Positions 8,476 through 16,691 of a stretch of 50,477 nucleotides of DNA are shown piece by piece. Location of the stretch: positions 1 to 50,477 of the forward strand of contig JACQDB010000113.1 in assembly GCA_016201275.1 (NCBI GenBank). The letters are read 5' to 3'. The DNA comes from Acidobacteriota bacterium (GTDB lineage: Bacteria; Acidobacteriota; Blastocatellia; UBA7656). The translations under genes and the position numbers were made by a program. The notes under the pieces are model-generated. The model was not told the DNA's origin, searched no databases, and worked only from the letters and a program-made list of their open reading frames with translations. The first letter of the stretch is position 1; each line of letters starts with the position of its first letter.

Positions 8476-9759
8476 ATGTCTATGCGAACCTATGTTCTCG
8501 CGGGTCTTGCCATAATTGTGCTGGCGACGGTTGCCGCCAACGCCAACCAAACGCCGCCAAAACCGCGCGCTACAAAATCGGTATCCACCACGAAAACGGC
8601 AGCGAAAAAACCTGCCATCGCGCATACCAGAAAAGTGACGGCCCAGGCCAAGACCGCAAAGACTACGCACACCGCCGTGGTGAACAAGAGTTCGTCGAAA
8701 TCTTCGTCCGGCAAAAAAAATGTTGCCGCAAAATCAGCTGTGAAAGCCGCCGCGAAATCGAAAACCAAAGTGGTGGCCATCAACCACTCGGCAACATCGA
8801 AACCCGCAAAATCACCAGCGAAAAGCCAGATCGTCGCGGTCGCGGCGCGCAAAAAACCGACAGCCAAACTTACGCCCACGCATACGAAAACCGTAGCGAA
8901 ACCGCTGGCGTCGCAAGCCAAAGCCTTCAACGGCACAGCGCTTTTTGCTGTGGCGCAAAATCATAAAGGCGCTTTTCTTGATCCCATCGTGCTGATTCAA
9001 GACGGGCGCTTCGTCAGTCCACCGGCAGGCGACGCCACCACCGCGCAGATTACCAAATTCGCCAATACTTATTATCGCGCCGAGCAAAAATATCGCCTGC
9101 TGTTTGGCGGCGGCGAAGCTGGTAGCGTCACTGTCAAACAATGGAATTTGCGAAAGGAATGTGCGCGCACCCAGGCGAGCGCCGAAATCGACAGCGAGGC
9201 GGCAAAGATCAACGGCAAAGTGATGGGCTTGGCAACCAACTCGAAAAGCTTAGGTCAGAAAGCACGCTCGCGCCGCTTTCCAACGGAGATGGAGAAGAAC
9301 GCTATTTTGGCGCTTGCCGAAAGGCTCTACAAACAGAAAGGCTTGACGGATGCCGAATTGAAAGACCTGAAGCGGGTCAACATCACGGCGACGGATTTGA
9401 ACGGCGACGGCAAAGCCGAACTCATCGGCACGTTTATGGTCAAACGTCCGGTTGGAGCGCGCATCGCGCACATCTTGTTTGTGATTGCCGAACCCAACGG
9501 CAAGACCTATAAAGCGAGCGCATCGCAATACGGACAAATCACCGCCAACGACGTAGGCGGCACGGCGAAACTGGATGAACTGGGCGAAAGCGCTTTGGCC
9601 GAAATTCTGGTTGACCAGATAGATTTGGATAAAGACGGCACCGCCGAAGTCATCATCGCCGACACCACAGCCGAAGGCGTCGCCTATAAAATTTTCAAGA
9701 AGCAAAAGAACGTATGGCGCAAGGCCTATGAATTTTACAACCTGCGCTGCGCGAATTAA
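8476..9759 (+). CDS. Secreted protein with Lys/Ala/Thr-rich histone-H1-like N-terminus
   Basis: The ATG at 8476 follows AAGGAG. The product has 427 residues: a signal peptide at 1-23 (ending ANAN), then about 125 residues made mostly of Lys, Ala, Thr, Ser and Pro, resembling histone H1 tails, and then a folded domain from about residue 145. The folded part contains two Asp-rich calcium-loop-like motifs, TDLNGDGKAELIG and DLDKDGTAEVIIA, as in FG-GAP/VCBS-type repeats. It also has a helical stretch, FPTEMEKNAILALAERLY. The last residues (FYNLRCAN) hold one of only two cysteines. The basic tail could bind polyanionic cell-surface material or DNA outside the cell. No enzyme motif is seen. Confidence 0.75.
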   Translation: MSMRTYVLAGLAIIVLATVAANANQTPPKPRATKSVSTTKTAAKKPAIAHTRKVTAQAKTAKTTHTAVVNKSSSKSSSGKKNVAAKSAVKAAAKSKTKVVAINHSATSKPAKSPAKSQIVAVAARKKPTAKLTPTHTKTVAKPLASQAKAFNGTALFAVAQNHKGAFLDPIVLIQDGRFVSPPAGDATTAQITKFANTYYRAEQKYRLLFGGGEAGSVTVKQWNLRKECARTQASAEIDSEAAKINGKVMGLATNSKSLGQKARSRRFPTEMEKNAILALAERLYKQKGLTDAELKDLKRVNITATDLNGDGKAELIGTFMVKRPVGARIAHILFVIAEPNGKTYKASASQYGQITANDVGGTAKLDELGESALAEILVDQIDLDKDGTAEVIIADTTAEGVAYKIFKKQKNVWRKAYEFYNLRCAN

Positions 9760-9792
9760 GTTGCAAGTTTTACTCTGCGATTTCGCCTTTGC

Positions 9793-10747
9793 TTATCGGC
9801 TCGAGAGCGTCCACAAGTCTTTTACCAGCAATTGCTGAAAGTCATGAATCTGTTCACGCAATCGTTCATTAACAGTCATCTCCGGCCTGGGGTCAACATA
9901 ATAAACTCCATCAAGTTTATTCAACGCTACGGTGTAGCCTAAAAAATGATTGCTTTTGAAAGTGGAAGCGATGCCAAAGATGCTGTTGCCTCTTTGGGCG
10001 CGTTGAACATCATGCAGAAAGATAGCAATTACGGGAACCTTTCTTTCGAGCAACTTCGTCAATAGGAATTTATCCAAAAAGATTTTATCTATTCGATCTT
10101 TGCTCGTGGTCTTCACCGACCCAACGATTTCTGATTGGTGAATATATTCCGTTTCCGTGGTGAGAATGGCTTTATCGCGTGAGAAAACCAAATCCAATTC
10201 ATAAGGCATTCTGTATCCCTCATAATCAGGAATAGGAATGCTGATGGTGCGTGGCTCACATTCCAAGCCCATCTCTTTTAAGACCAGTTTGACCAAATTT
10301 TCAAAAAGTTGCCCGATACGTTTTCTGGATTGGTTGGAGTTATCGAAGGAATCACCGATGCTGCCTATGCTTTGCTGCATGGTGTAAATCACTTTGTTAA
10401 TCTCTTTGGAGGCTAGATATTTTCTATTTTTTTTGAGAGTCGCAGCCCTTTCATTATAGCGTCGCAAATCGTTAAGGAAATCAAGGAAATTTTCACGTGC
10501 GCTCTCGAAATCGTGTGGCGATTCTAGGAATAAATCTTTATTCAGAGGACGTGTGATTCGATGATTCGCGTCGTGGTCGTATTGATAGAAAATATAGTTG
10601 GACTGAGAGGGTGAAATGATGCGCGTTAGAGAAGCCTGCTGCAAAAATGAAAGGAAAGAATTACCAAGAATGAAATAATCATTCAGATTGTAAAAGGCGG
10701 AGCGGTCTTGAACGCTCGCCCGTAAATCTGCAATGGTTGTCTTCGTC
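9793..10747 (-). CDS. PD-(D/E)XK restriction-endonuclease-like protein
   Basis: The frame runs from the ATG at 10747-10749; the coordinates here exclude the two bases shared with the upstream gene's stop. The product is 318 residues. The N-terminal half is mostly helical with no family I recognise. Residues about 140-230 contain a helix with Glu (GQLFENLVKLVLKEMG), a strand with Asp (YELDLVFSR), and IVGSVKTTSKDRIDKI. The last resembles the xxK-TT-xK-DR element of type II enzymes such as EcoRII, so this is a plausible PD-(D/E)XK core. The gene is clearly more AT-rich than its neighbours, suggesting transfer. The ATGA overlap with the methyltransferase implies translational coupling. Cleavage specificity is unknown. 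Confidence 0.75.
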
Positions 10748-11756
10748 ATCGAATCGCTTTCCTTCGTCGTGCATTTTCTCTATCGTACTGAATCCATTTT
10801 TCGACAGGCCAATCTTCCACCAACTCAATGCGATGGGCTGCCCACTGGCAATATTCTGACGAGGTATCGCAGCCTTTCCATTGGCGTTTCAATTGCTCGG
10901 CTACGGTTAATGTTGTACCGGAGCCGGAAAATGGATCAATTACCAAATCGCCAATCTGTGAAGAGGCCAGAACGAATTTCCTCAATAACTCTTCGGGCTT
11001 CTGCGTCGGATGCGGCGTCTTTTCATGCATACCGTTGCAGGTGGTCGGGATTTCCAGAACATCTTTGGGCTTGGCTCCCTTTGGATGCGGTTGCCAGAGG
11101 CGCTCTTTATCCTTCGCGCCTTTGCCATACTGACTGGTTTCCGCTTGCGGATGTTCAGGATATTTCAAGGTATGTTCGCCGTAAGGAATTCGCACGTCAT
11201 CCACATTAAAGGTGAATTGTCGGCTCTTGCGAAAATGCAGGATGCTTTCATGCGAACGCCCCCAATCGTTTCCTAAATTCGCCTTGTTTTTGTAATGCCA
11301 CACCAGCCAACGGCAACCCTTGAAAAATTTTAAGGCGGGTAGTTTGAGGTCAGCAAGAATTTCCGAGAAGCCGCAAATATACAGCGTCCCCGTTGGCTTG
11401 AGGACACGAGCCGCCTGCTCGATCCATTCCAGTGACCAGTTCACATACGCCTGTTGCGATGCAAAACTATCCCACTCCGCTTTGTTGAGGTTGTAGGGCG
11501 GGTCTGCAAAAACCAGATCAACCGATTCGGATGCCAATGAGCGCAACCACGCAATGGCATCGCCAACAACAATCTCTCCATGCGGATGCGAATAAAATGG
11601 CGCAAATGGTTCGCTGCGACTGGCAGCAAGTTGAGCGTATTCACCTTTGAGAAGTGGGCGACCAAAAAATGTTTCGACCGCTTTATTGCGAACAAAGCCG
11701 GACGACACTTCCGCAAAATATGATTCGGTTGTCTGCTGCTTTGGCTTCCTGCTCAT
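10746..11756 (-). CDS. Beta-class DNA N6-adenine methyltransferase
   Basis: The 336-residue protein carries the catalytic motif IV DPPYNL (in VDLVFADPPYNLNKAEW) before the SAM-binding motif I FSGSGTT (in DLVIDPFSGSGTTLTVAEQ). That order defines beta-class amino-methyltransferases, and DPPY favours adenine N6. The linker HPTQKPEELLRKFVLASS and the general layout resemble M.RsrI-type enzymes. The region between, about residues 150-245, is the likely target-recognition segment. GAAGGT precedes the ATG at good spacing. The gene lies 30 bp after the HerA-type gene and overlaps the nuclease gene by ATGA, so the three are probably one transcript. The methylation target cannot be read from sequence. 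Confidence 0.9.
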   Translation of the reverse strand: MSRKPKQQTTESYFAEVSSGFVRNKAVETFFGRPLLKGEYAQLAASRSEPFAPFYSHPHGEIVVGDAIAWLRSLASESVDLVFADPPYNLNKAEWDSFASQQAYVNWSLEWIEQAARVLKPTGTLYICGFSEILADLKLPALKFFKGCRWLVWHYKNKANLGNDWGRSHESILHFRKSRQFTFNVDDVRIPYGEHTLKYPEHPQAETSQYGKGAKDKERLWQPHPKGAKPKDVLEIPTTCNGMHEKTPHPTQKPEELLRKFVLASSQIGDLVIDPFSGSGTTLTVAEQLKRQWKGCDTSSEYCQWAAHRIELVEDWPVEKWIQYDRENARRRKAIR

Positions 11757-11786
11757 CTCTACCTTCTCACAAAAGAAAATTCAGGC

Positions 11787-13493
11787 TCAAATTTCAATGC
11801 CGCCGTAATTGCCGCCGGATTTCGGTTGCGGCTTGACCAGCACGGCGCGGTCTTCGGCGCGGCGCGACTGGTTTTCTGCACTGAAATGTTTTGCCCATTC
11901 GGCGGGCGCGTCAATCGTCTCGCCGCCATGCGTGGTCAAACGTTTTCGCACCTGGCACATCAACGGCGTATTAATCGCTACGCCGGAGACAATCAATTGC
12001 CCTTTGGTCAAGGCTGGCAATTCATCCAACATACGGCGACCCGCGCCTTCAACGGTTTTGGCAATCGTGTCTTGATCTATAGGATTGACGATTCGCATGA
12101 TGAATTGCGTCATGCATTGCGACAGCACATCGGCATCGAGCTTGCCCGGTCGTTGAGTAATCAGGCCGATGCCGACGCCGAATTTGCGGCCTTCGGAAAG
12201 TATCTGCTTCAACACGTTGGTCGAAACCACCGCTTGGCCCGACGGCGCATAGCGATGCGCTTCTTCTAGCAAAACGAAAATCGGGTACGGCAAGTAGCGG
12301 TCATCGGTGGCGCTGGTGACTTCGCCCTTGTGCGTCGCCATGCGCGCAATAATCGCCCGCCGCAACAACGTAGCGACGATGACTTGTTGTTCGTTCTGGT
12401 CTATGTCCACCAGTTGTAGCACCGTGCATTGACCGGGCTTGAACAATTCATCGAGGGCGTTGTGTTTTACATCGTCAAAGATTTGGTGCTTGGAATAGCC
12501 GCGAAAACGCGAATCCAAGCGCCACTCCAAAGCCTCTACGGTGGATTGCTGGCCGGAGTTTTCGCCTCGGTCGTTGTCGTATTTTTGCCGCGTCACTTCG
12601 TCCAACAAATCCTGAAAGGTATAGTGACCGTTTTTGCCGACGCGATTTTTCACAGCGCGAAAAGCGATGCCTAAAACGTGGCGCATCTTTTCGGTGTGTT
12701 CGGGCAACAGGTAACAGAGGTCGTTGAATTCCAGCGTATCAAAGCGCACTTTGACGCGCTCCGGCTTGAGAATTTTTACTTCCGGTTCGTAACCATCTGC
12801 TGCAAAATATTTCTTCAACTCCGGCTTTTTGATCTCCTGCAAATTGTCGTACTCGCCGTGCGGGTCAACGATCAACACCGCCGAACGATTTTCGGCGCGC
12901 ATCAATTCTTCGATCAACACGCCCGCCGTATAACTTTTGCCTGCCCCTGTGGAAGCCAACACCGCCAGATGCGTAGAGACAATATCTTTGACCGATAAGA
13001 CGATGGGAACTGCGCCGACTTCGCGGGTCAATAAACTGCCGATGTGCGCGCCGCCCGCTTGCCCTTTGCGGCGCGGCGACAACACCCGTTCCAGCATCTC
13101 CGAAGCGGCGAGATGCACGGTTTGCCCAGGCATAGGCGGAATGCGCGGGTTGATGAAATCACCAATCGTCTCGTCATAATAACCAATCAACGACACGACG
13201 ATTTCAAACAATTCCAGATCGCTTTCTTCCAGCCCTATGATCGAAGCAATCATCGCCGGAGGCGTCGCCGGGTCGGCCAGAAAACTGTCCGGCAAAGAAC
13301 GCGACAGCAAACGCTCGGTGACGTTGCCTAAAATTTTCTGGCCGTTGCGGGTCGTGTAATAAACGAATTCGCCTATGCGTGTGCGGTCGTTGTCGGCGGT
13401 GACAAAGATGAATTCATTGGGCTTGTCGCCAGGCCCTTTAACCGTGCCTACCAAGTGGTCGTTGAGTTGTGGAGCATGAAGTATCGCGGCCAT
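11787..13493 (-). CDS. herA: HerA-type hexameric ATPase/translocase
   Basis: The 568-residue protein starts with a beta-rich HAS-barrel-like domain (about 1-130). The P-loop ATPase core follows, with Walker A as ASTGAGKSYTAG (about residue 180), a Walker-B-like LIVDPHGEY, a second acidic motif VLLEEAHRYAP (about 420), a sensor-like LITQRP and an arginine-rich C-terminal segment. This is the HerA/FtsK-like DUF87 family, which pumps DNA and normally works with a nuclease, classically NurA. No NurA is present; the partner by position would be the restriction-like nuclease two genes on, with the methyltransferase between. The last 25 residues are basic and Gly-rich. Its base composition matches the surrounding chromosome better than the nuclease gene does. 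Confidence 0.88.
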   Translation of the reverse strand: MAAILHAPQLNDHLVGTVKGPGDKPNEFIFVTADNDRTRIGEFVYYTTRNGQKILGNVTERLLSRSLPDSFLADPATPPAMIASIIGLEESDLELFEIVVSLIGYYDETIGDFINPRIPPMPGQTVHLAASEMLERVLSPRRKGQAGGAHIGSLLTREVGAVPIVLSVKDIVSTHLAVLASTGAGKSYTAGVLIEELMRAENRSAVLIVDPHGEYDNLQEIKKPELKKYFAADGYEPEVKILKPERVKVRFDTLEFNDLCYLLPEHTEKMRHVLGIAFRAVKNRVGKNGHYTFQDLLDEVTRQKYDNDRGENSGQQSTVEALEWRLDSRFRGYSKHQIFDDVKHNALDELFKPGQCTVLQLVDIDQNEQQVIVATLLRRAIIARMATHKGEVTSATDDRYLPYPIFVLLEEAHRYAPSGQAVVSTNVLKQILSEGRKFGVGIGLITQRPGKLDADVLSQCMTQFIMRIVNPIDQDTIAKTVEGAGRRMLDELPALTKGQLIVSGVAINTPLMCQVRKRLTTHGGETIDAPAEWAKHFSAENQSRRAEDRAVLVKPQPKSGGNYGGIEI

Positions 13494-13933
13494 CAGGTTT
13501 TGCCTCTGCCTTTCATAGGGTGAAAAACCACTCGCTCGAAAAACGTCAGTCGAAAAATTTTTAACACGCCAAGCGCTTTGCGAGCATCAACACGAATCGT
13601 GACTCACTGCTCACAATTCGTTATCACGATGCCCTGTTCATGATTCACGATTCAGCCGTATTTGCCCCGAAGGGGTGTAGGAAATTAGCCAGTGCTGAAG
13701 GCACTGGAATTTCGTTGGCCAAACTTCGCGCCCTGAAGGGGCGCAGGAGATTAGTTGCTGTAACTCCTGCGCCCCTTCAGGGCGCGAAGATTATTGCACA
13801 TTCGTCTTCCATTGGCTTCACCACTGGCTAATATCCGCTGCGCCTCCGGCGCAAGAACCATAAGATATACACTTTTCAATCAGGCTGAATTAGTACATAT
13901 ATTATTGCACTCTCACGATTCACGATTCACGGT
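13494..13933. repeat. Intergenic nested palindromes of the CGCCCTGAAGGGGCG type
   Basis: There is no gene in this 440-bp gap. The arms 13724-13749 and 13764-13789 are a perfect 26-bp inverted repeat around a 14-nt loop, with core GCGCCCTGAAGGGGCGC. Next to it is the hairpin CCAGTGC-TGAAG-GCACTGG (13689-13707). TTAGCCAGTG near 13685 mirrors CACTGGCTAA near 13834, so the smaller units sit inside a wider palindrome. Short ORFs here translate repeat sequence and are not called. Confidence 0.75.
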
Positions 13934-14557
13934 TCAACGTAAGAAGCGCGCCAGTTTTTCTTCGACATCTTTGCTGTCAATCATGCCAAGTATCAGGGTT
14001 TGAATATTGCCGTTGCGGTCAACGATGATGGTGGTCGGCAACGCATCTTCAACGTGATACTGTTGGGCAAGCTCTTCCGTGCCGAGCAAAAATGGATAGT
14101 TGATTTTGAACTTTTGCGCGAGGCGATTCAGCACGGCAGGTTTTTCCGCTTCGTAAGTCACGCCGAGAATTTGCAGCCCTTGGGCGGCGTATTTTTTTTG
14201 CAGCTTGACCAACTCCGGCATCTCTTTTTGACACGGCGCGCACCACGTCGCCCAGAAATTAATCAACACCACTTTGCCTTTGAAATCGGCAAGGCGCACG
14301 GTTTTCCCCTTCGCGTCTTTCAAGGCGAAAGCTGGCGCGGCAGTTACTGCCACCGTCTGTTTGTCGGTCGTTGGTGGCGGCGCGGCGTCTTGCTGAGGCT
14401 GGCGATGCGCGGTTTCCATAGACGACAGAGGCTTGCTTGTTGGCATCCGTGTTGCACGAAGTTTCGCCGCAAGCGTATGCCGCCACGCGAATGAATGTTG
14501 ATTGAGCAGCAGCACCGTGCCGCTGGCTACGACCAAAATGAAGAGCGTTTTTTTCAT
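13934..14557 (-). CDS. TlpA-type membrane-anchored thioredoxin
   Basis: The 207-residue protein has an N-terminal signal anchor (about 5-24) followed by a polar linker and an AhpC-TSA/thioredoxin domain from about residue 70. The redox motif is WCAPC, in FWATWCAPCQKEMPEL, and a cis-Pro motif appears in EDALPTTIIVDRNG. Family members reduce disulfides in the periplasm, typically in cytochrome c maturation or metal-site assembly. It lies downstream of the CusB-type gene in the same direction. A 243-bp gap containing a TACGGGCG palindrome separates them, so it may be transcribed independently. AAGGAACAAGGC precedes the ATG. Confidence 0.9.
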   Translation of the reverse strand: MKKTLFILVVASGTVLLLNQHSFAWRHTLAAKLRATRMPTSKPLSSMETAHRQPQQDAAPPPTTDKQTVAVTAAPAFALKDAKGKTVRLADFKGKVVLINFWATWCAPCQKEMPELVKLQKKYAAQGLQILGVTYEAEKPAVLNRLAQKFKINYPFLLGTEELAQQYHVEDALPTTIIVDRNGNIQTLILGMIDSKDVEEKLARFLR

Positions 14558-14596
14558 GCCTTGTTCCTTTGTTCAAAGGGGTGATTGCCTGTCAGG

Positions 14597-14694
14597 TACG
14601 GGCGACCTTCGCAAGTCGCCTCGCCATGAATTTCAAAATGACGAAGCCAGGCGTTGCCTTCGTCAACAGAGGCTGGCACAGCGGCCCGCCCGTA
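14597..14694. repeat. TACGGGCG inverted pair between the TlpA and CusB genes
   Basis: TACGGGCGACC at 14597-14607 is mirrored by CGCCCGTA at 14687-14694, with about 80 bp between. It belongs to the same word family as the palindromes at 174, 18111 and 27394, here in a looser form. Confidence 0.6.
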
Positions 14695-14800
14695 TCAGCT
14701 TGCTGTGGGCGCGGCTTGTACTGATTTTGTCATCGCCCAACTACTTTATACCTTCAATCCTTGCCCCTTTGACAGGCGGCATGGGCAAAAGGCTGGCGAT

Positions 14801-16678
14801 TTATTTCACCAGTATCTTCCCGTGAATCATATCCATGCCGCAGGCAAATTTCACCTCGCCCGTTTTGGTGGGCGTGAATTCAATCACCACGGGTTCATTG
14901 AAAGGCAAATCGCGCTTGATGCCGTATTCGGGAATGACTAACTCGGTAGCGCAGGTCGCTTCGACGGTTCGCACGAAGGTGAGACGCGCCGGTATGCCTT
15001 GCTGCAATTTGAAACTCGCCGGTTGATAGCCGTTGGCGTTGAGCTTCACCGTAACCGCCTGGGTTTTTGGTGCCGCCTCCGGCGTTGGAGGATTGTGCGG
15101 CGCATCCATAGGCGCATCTGGCATCGCGGCTTGCGGCGTCGAAACATTCGCTGGCATCGCCATCGGTTTTGTCGGCGTCGTCGGTTGCGTAGGATTTAAT
15201 TTCAAGCTTTCGGCGCGCAGCAAAAAACTGCCTTCGGTGACGATGCGTTCGCCGCCGTTGAGTCCCGCAAAAATCGCTATGCTGCCGTTGGCCTCCGCTC
15301 CGGCAATGACTTCGCGCTGCGCGAAGATACCAGCCTGATCGGTCGCCACGAACACTACAGGCTTTGCGCCAATCAACTGCACCGCAGCGCGCGGCACGTT
15401 GACCACCCTTTGGCCGTTGGCGGCAAGCGTTGATGCGCCGCCGAAAATCACATCAACGAACATACCGAGCTTGAGTATCTCGCCAGGATTTTTCACCTCT
15501 ATGCGAACCTGCGCGGTTCGCGTTTGCGGTTCAACTCGCGGGTCAACATAAGAGATGCGACCGGTAAAGGTGCGACCGGCAAAAGCGGGCGCGGTGATGG
15601 TCGCCGCCGTACCGACGCGCACGTTGGCGAAGTTGCTTTCGTAAATTTGTCCGATGACCCAGACGGTTGAAAGATCGGTGACGCGAAACAACTCTTTGCC
15701 TTGCATAACGACTTCGCCGGAATTCACCGTGCGGCTCAAGATGACGCCCGACGCCGGTGCTTCCACGGTAATCAACGGTTTGATGGTGTGCTTGGCGTCT
15801 ATCGCATCAATCTGTTTTTCGCTGAGGCCGAACAATAACAGGCGCTGTTTGACGGCGCTGATTTTGGCCTGTTCGGCTTTATACATGGCAGTTGATTCTT
15901 CGAGTTCTTCGCGGCTGGCCGCGCCAATTTCGACAAGCTCGGTCATGCGGCGAAAGTGTTGATGATGCTTTTCAATCTCGGCTTGAATATTTAGATAGTC
16001 GCTTTGCGCTTCGGACAATTCGGTGCTGAAGATGACGGCGAGCGGCTGACCACGCTGCACCCTGTCGCCAAGTTGCGCTTTGACCTCGCGCACGATGCCG
16101 CCAGCCACAGGCAGCACGGGGACTTCTTTATAAGCGTTGGCTTCGACCGTTCCTGCCGTTCGCAAGCCGCCGCCACTTGGCGTTGAGGTCGGCGATGGCA
16201 TGGTGACCAACTCGGTTTTGAGGTGCGCGTTTTCCAATTTGTCCGGCGACAACGTAAGCACCAGATCGCCTGGACGCGGCGCGTTGACAGCGCTCGTTTC
16301 AGCGCCTGGCGCAGGCACGCTCGCGCCCGCAGGTTCCGGCACCGGGCGACCGACCGTTGTATTTTTGCCGGAGGAACGATTGACCCAAAACAAAATCGCG
16401 CTTGTAGCGATGATGATAATGAACAACACGGCAACGAGGATGAACCGCTTGCGCGCTAATGTTGGAGCGTCGTTCGTAGAAGCGCTATTCGATGAAGCAT
16501 CGTGCGTTGAAACGCTATTCGTTGAAGCATCGTGCGTTGAAGCGTCGTGCGTTGAAGCGGCCTTTGCTACATCTTGATTTGGCAGATCGGCATTTGGCGA
16601 GGCGAGCGATGGCGCTTCGTTCGATGGCGTCTCATCAATCCGTTCAGCAGCGATTTTCGAGTTTTCTTCGTGATTCAT
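14801..16678 (-). CDS. cusB: CusB-type RND adaptor with C-terminal cupredoxin-like domain
   Basis: The 625-residue protein begins with a cytoplasmic segment holding six five-residue repeats of the STHDA type (residues 42-71, three His). A membrane anchor (about 78-97) follows, then the barrel-sandwich, coiled-coil and beta-barrel domains of the HlyD/CusB family (for example VLPVAGGIVREVKAQLGDRVQRGQPLA). After a Pro/Met-rich linker (MAMPANVSTPQAAMPDAPMD) there is an extra domain, about 545-625. It contains GYQPASFKLQQG, a Cys in EATCATELVIP and FACGMDMIHGKI at the end, a cupredoxin-like pattern with Cys, Met and His that could bind copper. It bridges CusA and the TolC channel. The start follows GAGGAATGAAAA, 13 bp after the upstream gene. 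Confidence 0.9.
   Translation of the reverse strand: MNHEENSKIAAERIDETPSNEAPSLASPNADLPNQDVAKAASTHDASTHDASTNSVSTHDASSNSASTNDAPTLARKRFILVAVLFIIIIATSAILFWVNRSSGKNTTVGRPVPEPAGASVPAPGAETSAVNAPRPGDLVLTLSPDKLENAHLKTELVTMPSPTSTPSGGGLRTAGTVEANAYKEVPVLPVAGGIVREVKAQLGDRVQRGQPLAVIFSTELSEAQSDYLNIQAEIEKHHQHFRRMTELVEIGAASREELEESTAMYKAEQAKISAVKQRLLLFGLSEKQIDAIDAKHTIKPLITVEAPASGVILSRTVNSGEVVMQGKELFRVTDLSTVWVIGQIYESNFANVRVGTAATITAPAFAGRTFTGRISYVDPRVEPQTRTAQVRIEVKNPGEILKLGMFVDVIFGGASTLAANGQRVVNVPRAAVQLIGAKPVVFVATDQAGIFAQREVIAGAEANGSIAIFAGLNGGERIVTEGSFLLRAESLKLNPTQPTTPTKPMAMPANVSTPQAAMPDAPMDAPHNPPTPEAAPKTQAVTVKLNANGYQPASFKLQQGIPARLTFVRTVEATCATELVIPEYGIKRDLPFNEPVVIEFTPTKTGEVKFACGMDMIHGKILVK
16465..16560 (-). repeat. 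15-bp coding tandem repeat in the CusB-type gene
   Basis: About six 15-bp units (variants of CGTGCGTTGAAGCGT) encode the five-residue repeats STHDA, STHDA, STNSV, STHDA, SSNSA and STNDA. The in-frame period suggests slippage expansion in the cytoplasmic tail. The unit number may vary between strains (inference). Confidence 0.8.
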
Positions 16679-16691
16679 TTTTCATTCCTCA

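Noticed and set aside
16470-16560. 15-bp repeats as regulatory iterons
   Set aside because: They are in frame inside the CusB-type gene and encode a regular STHDA-type repeat, so a coding origin explains them.
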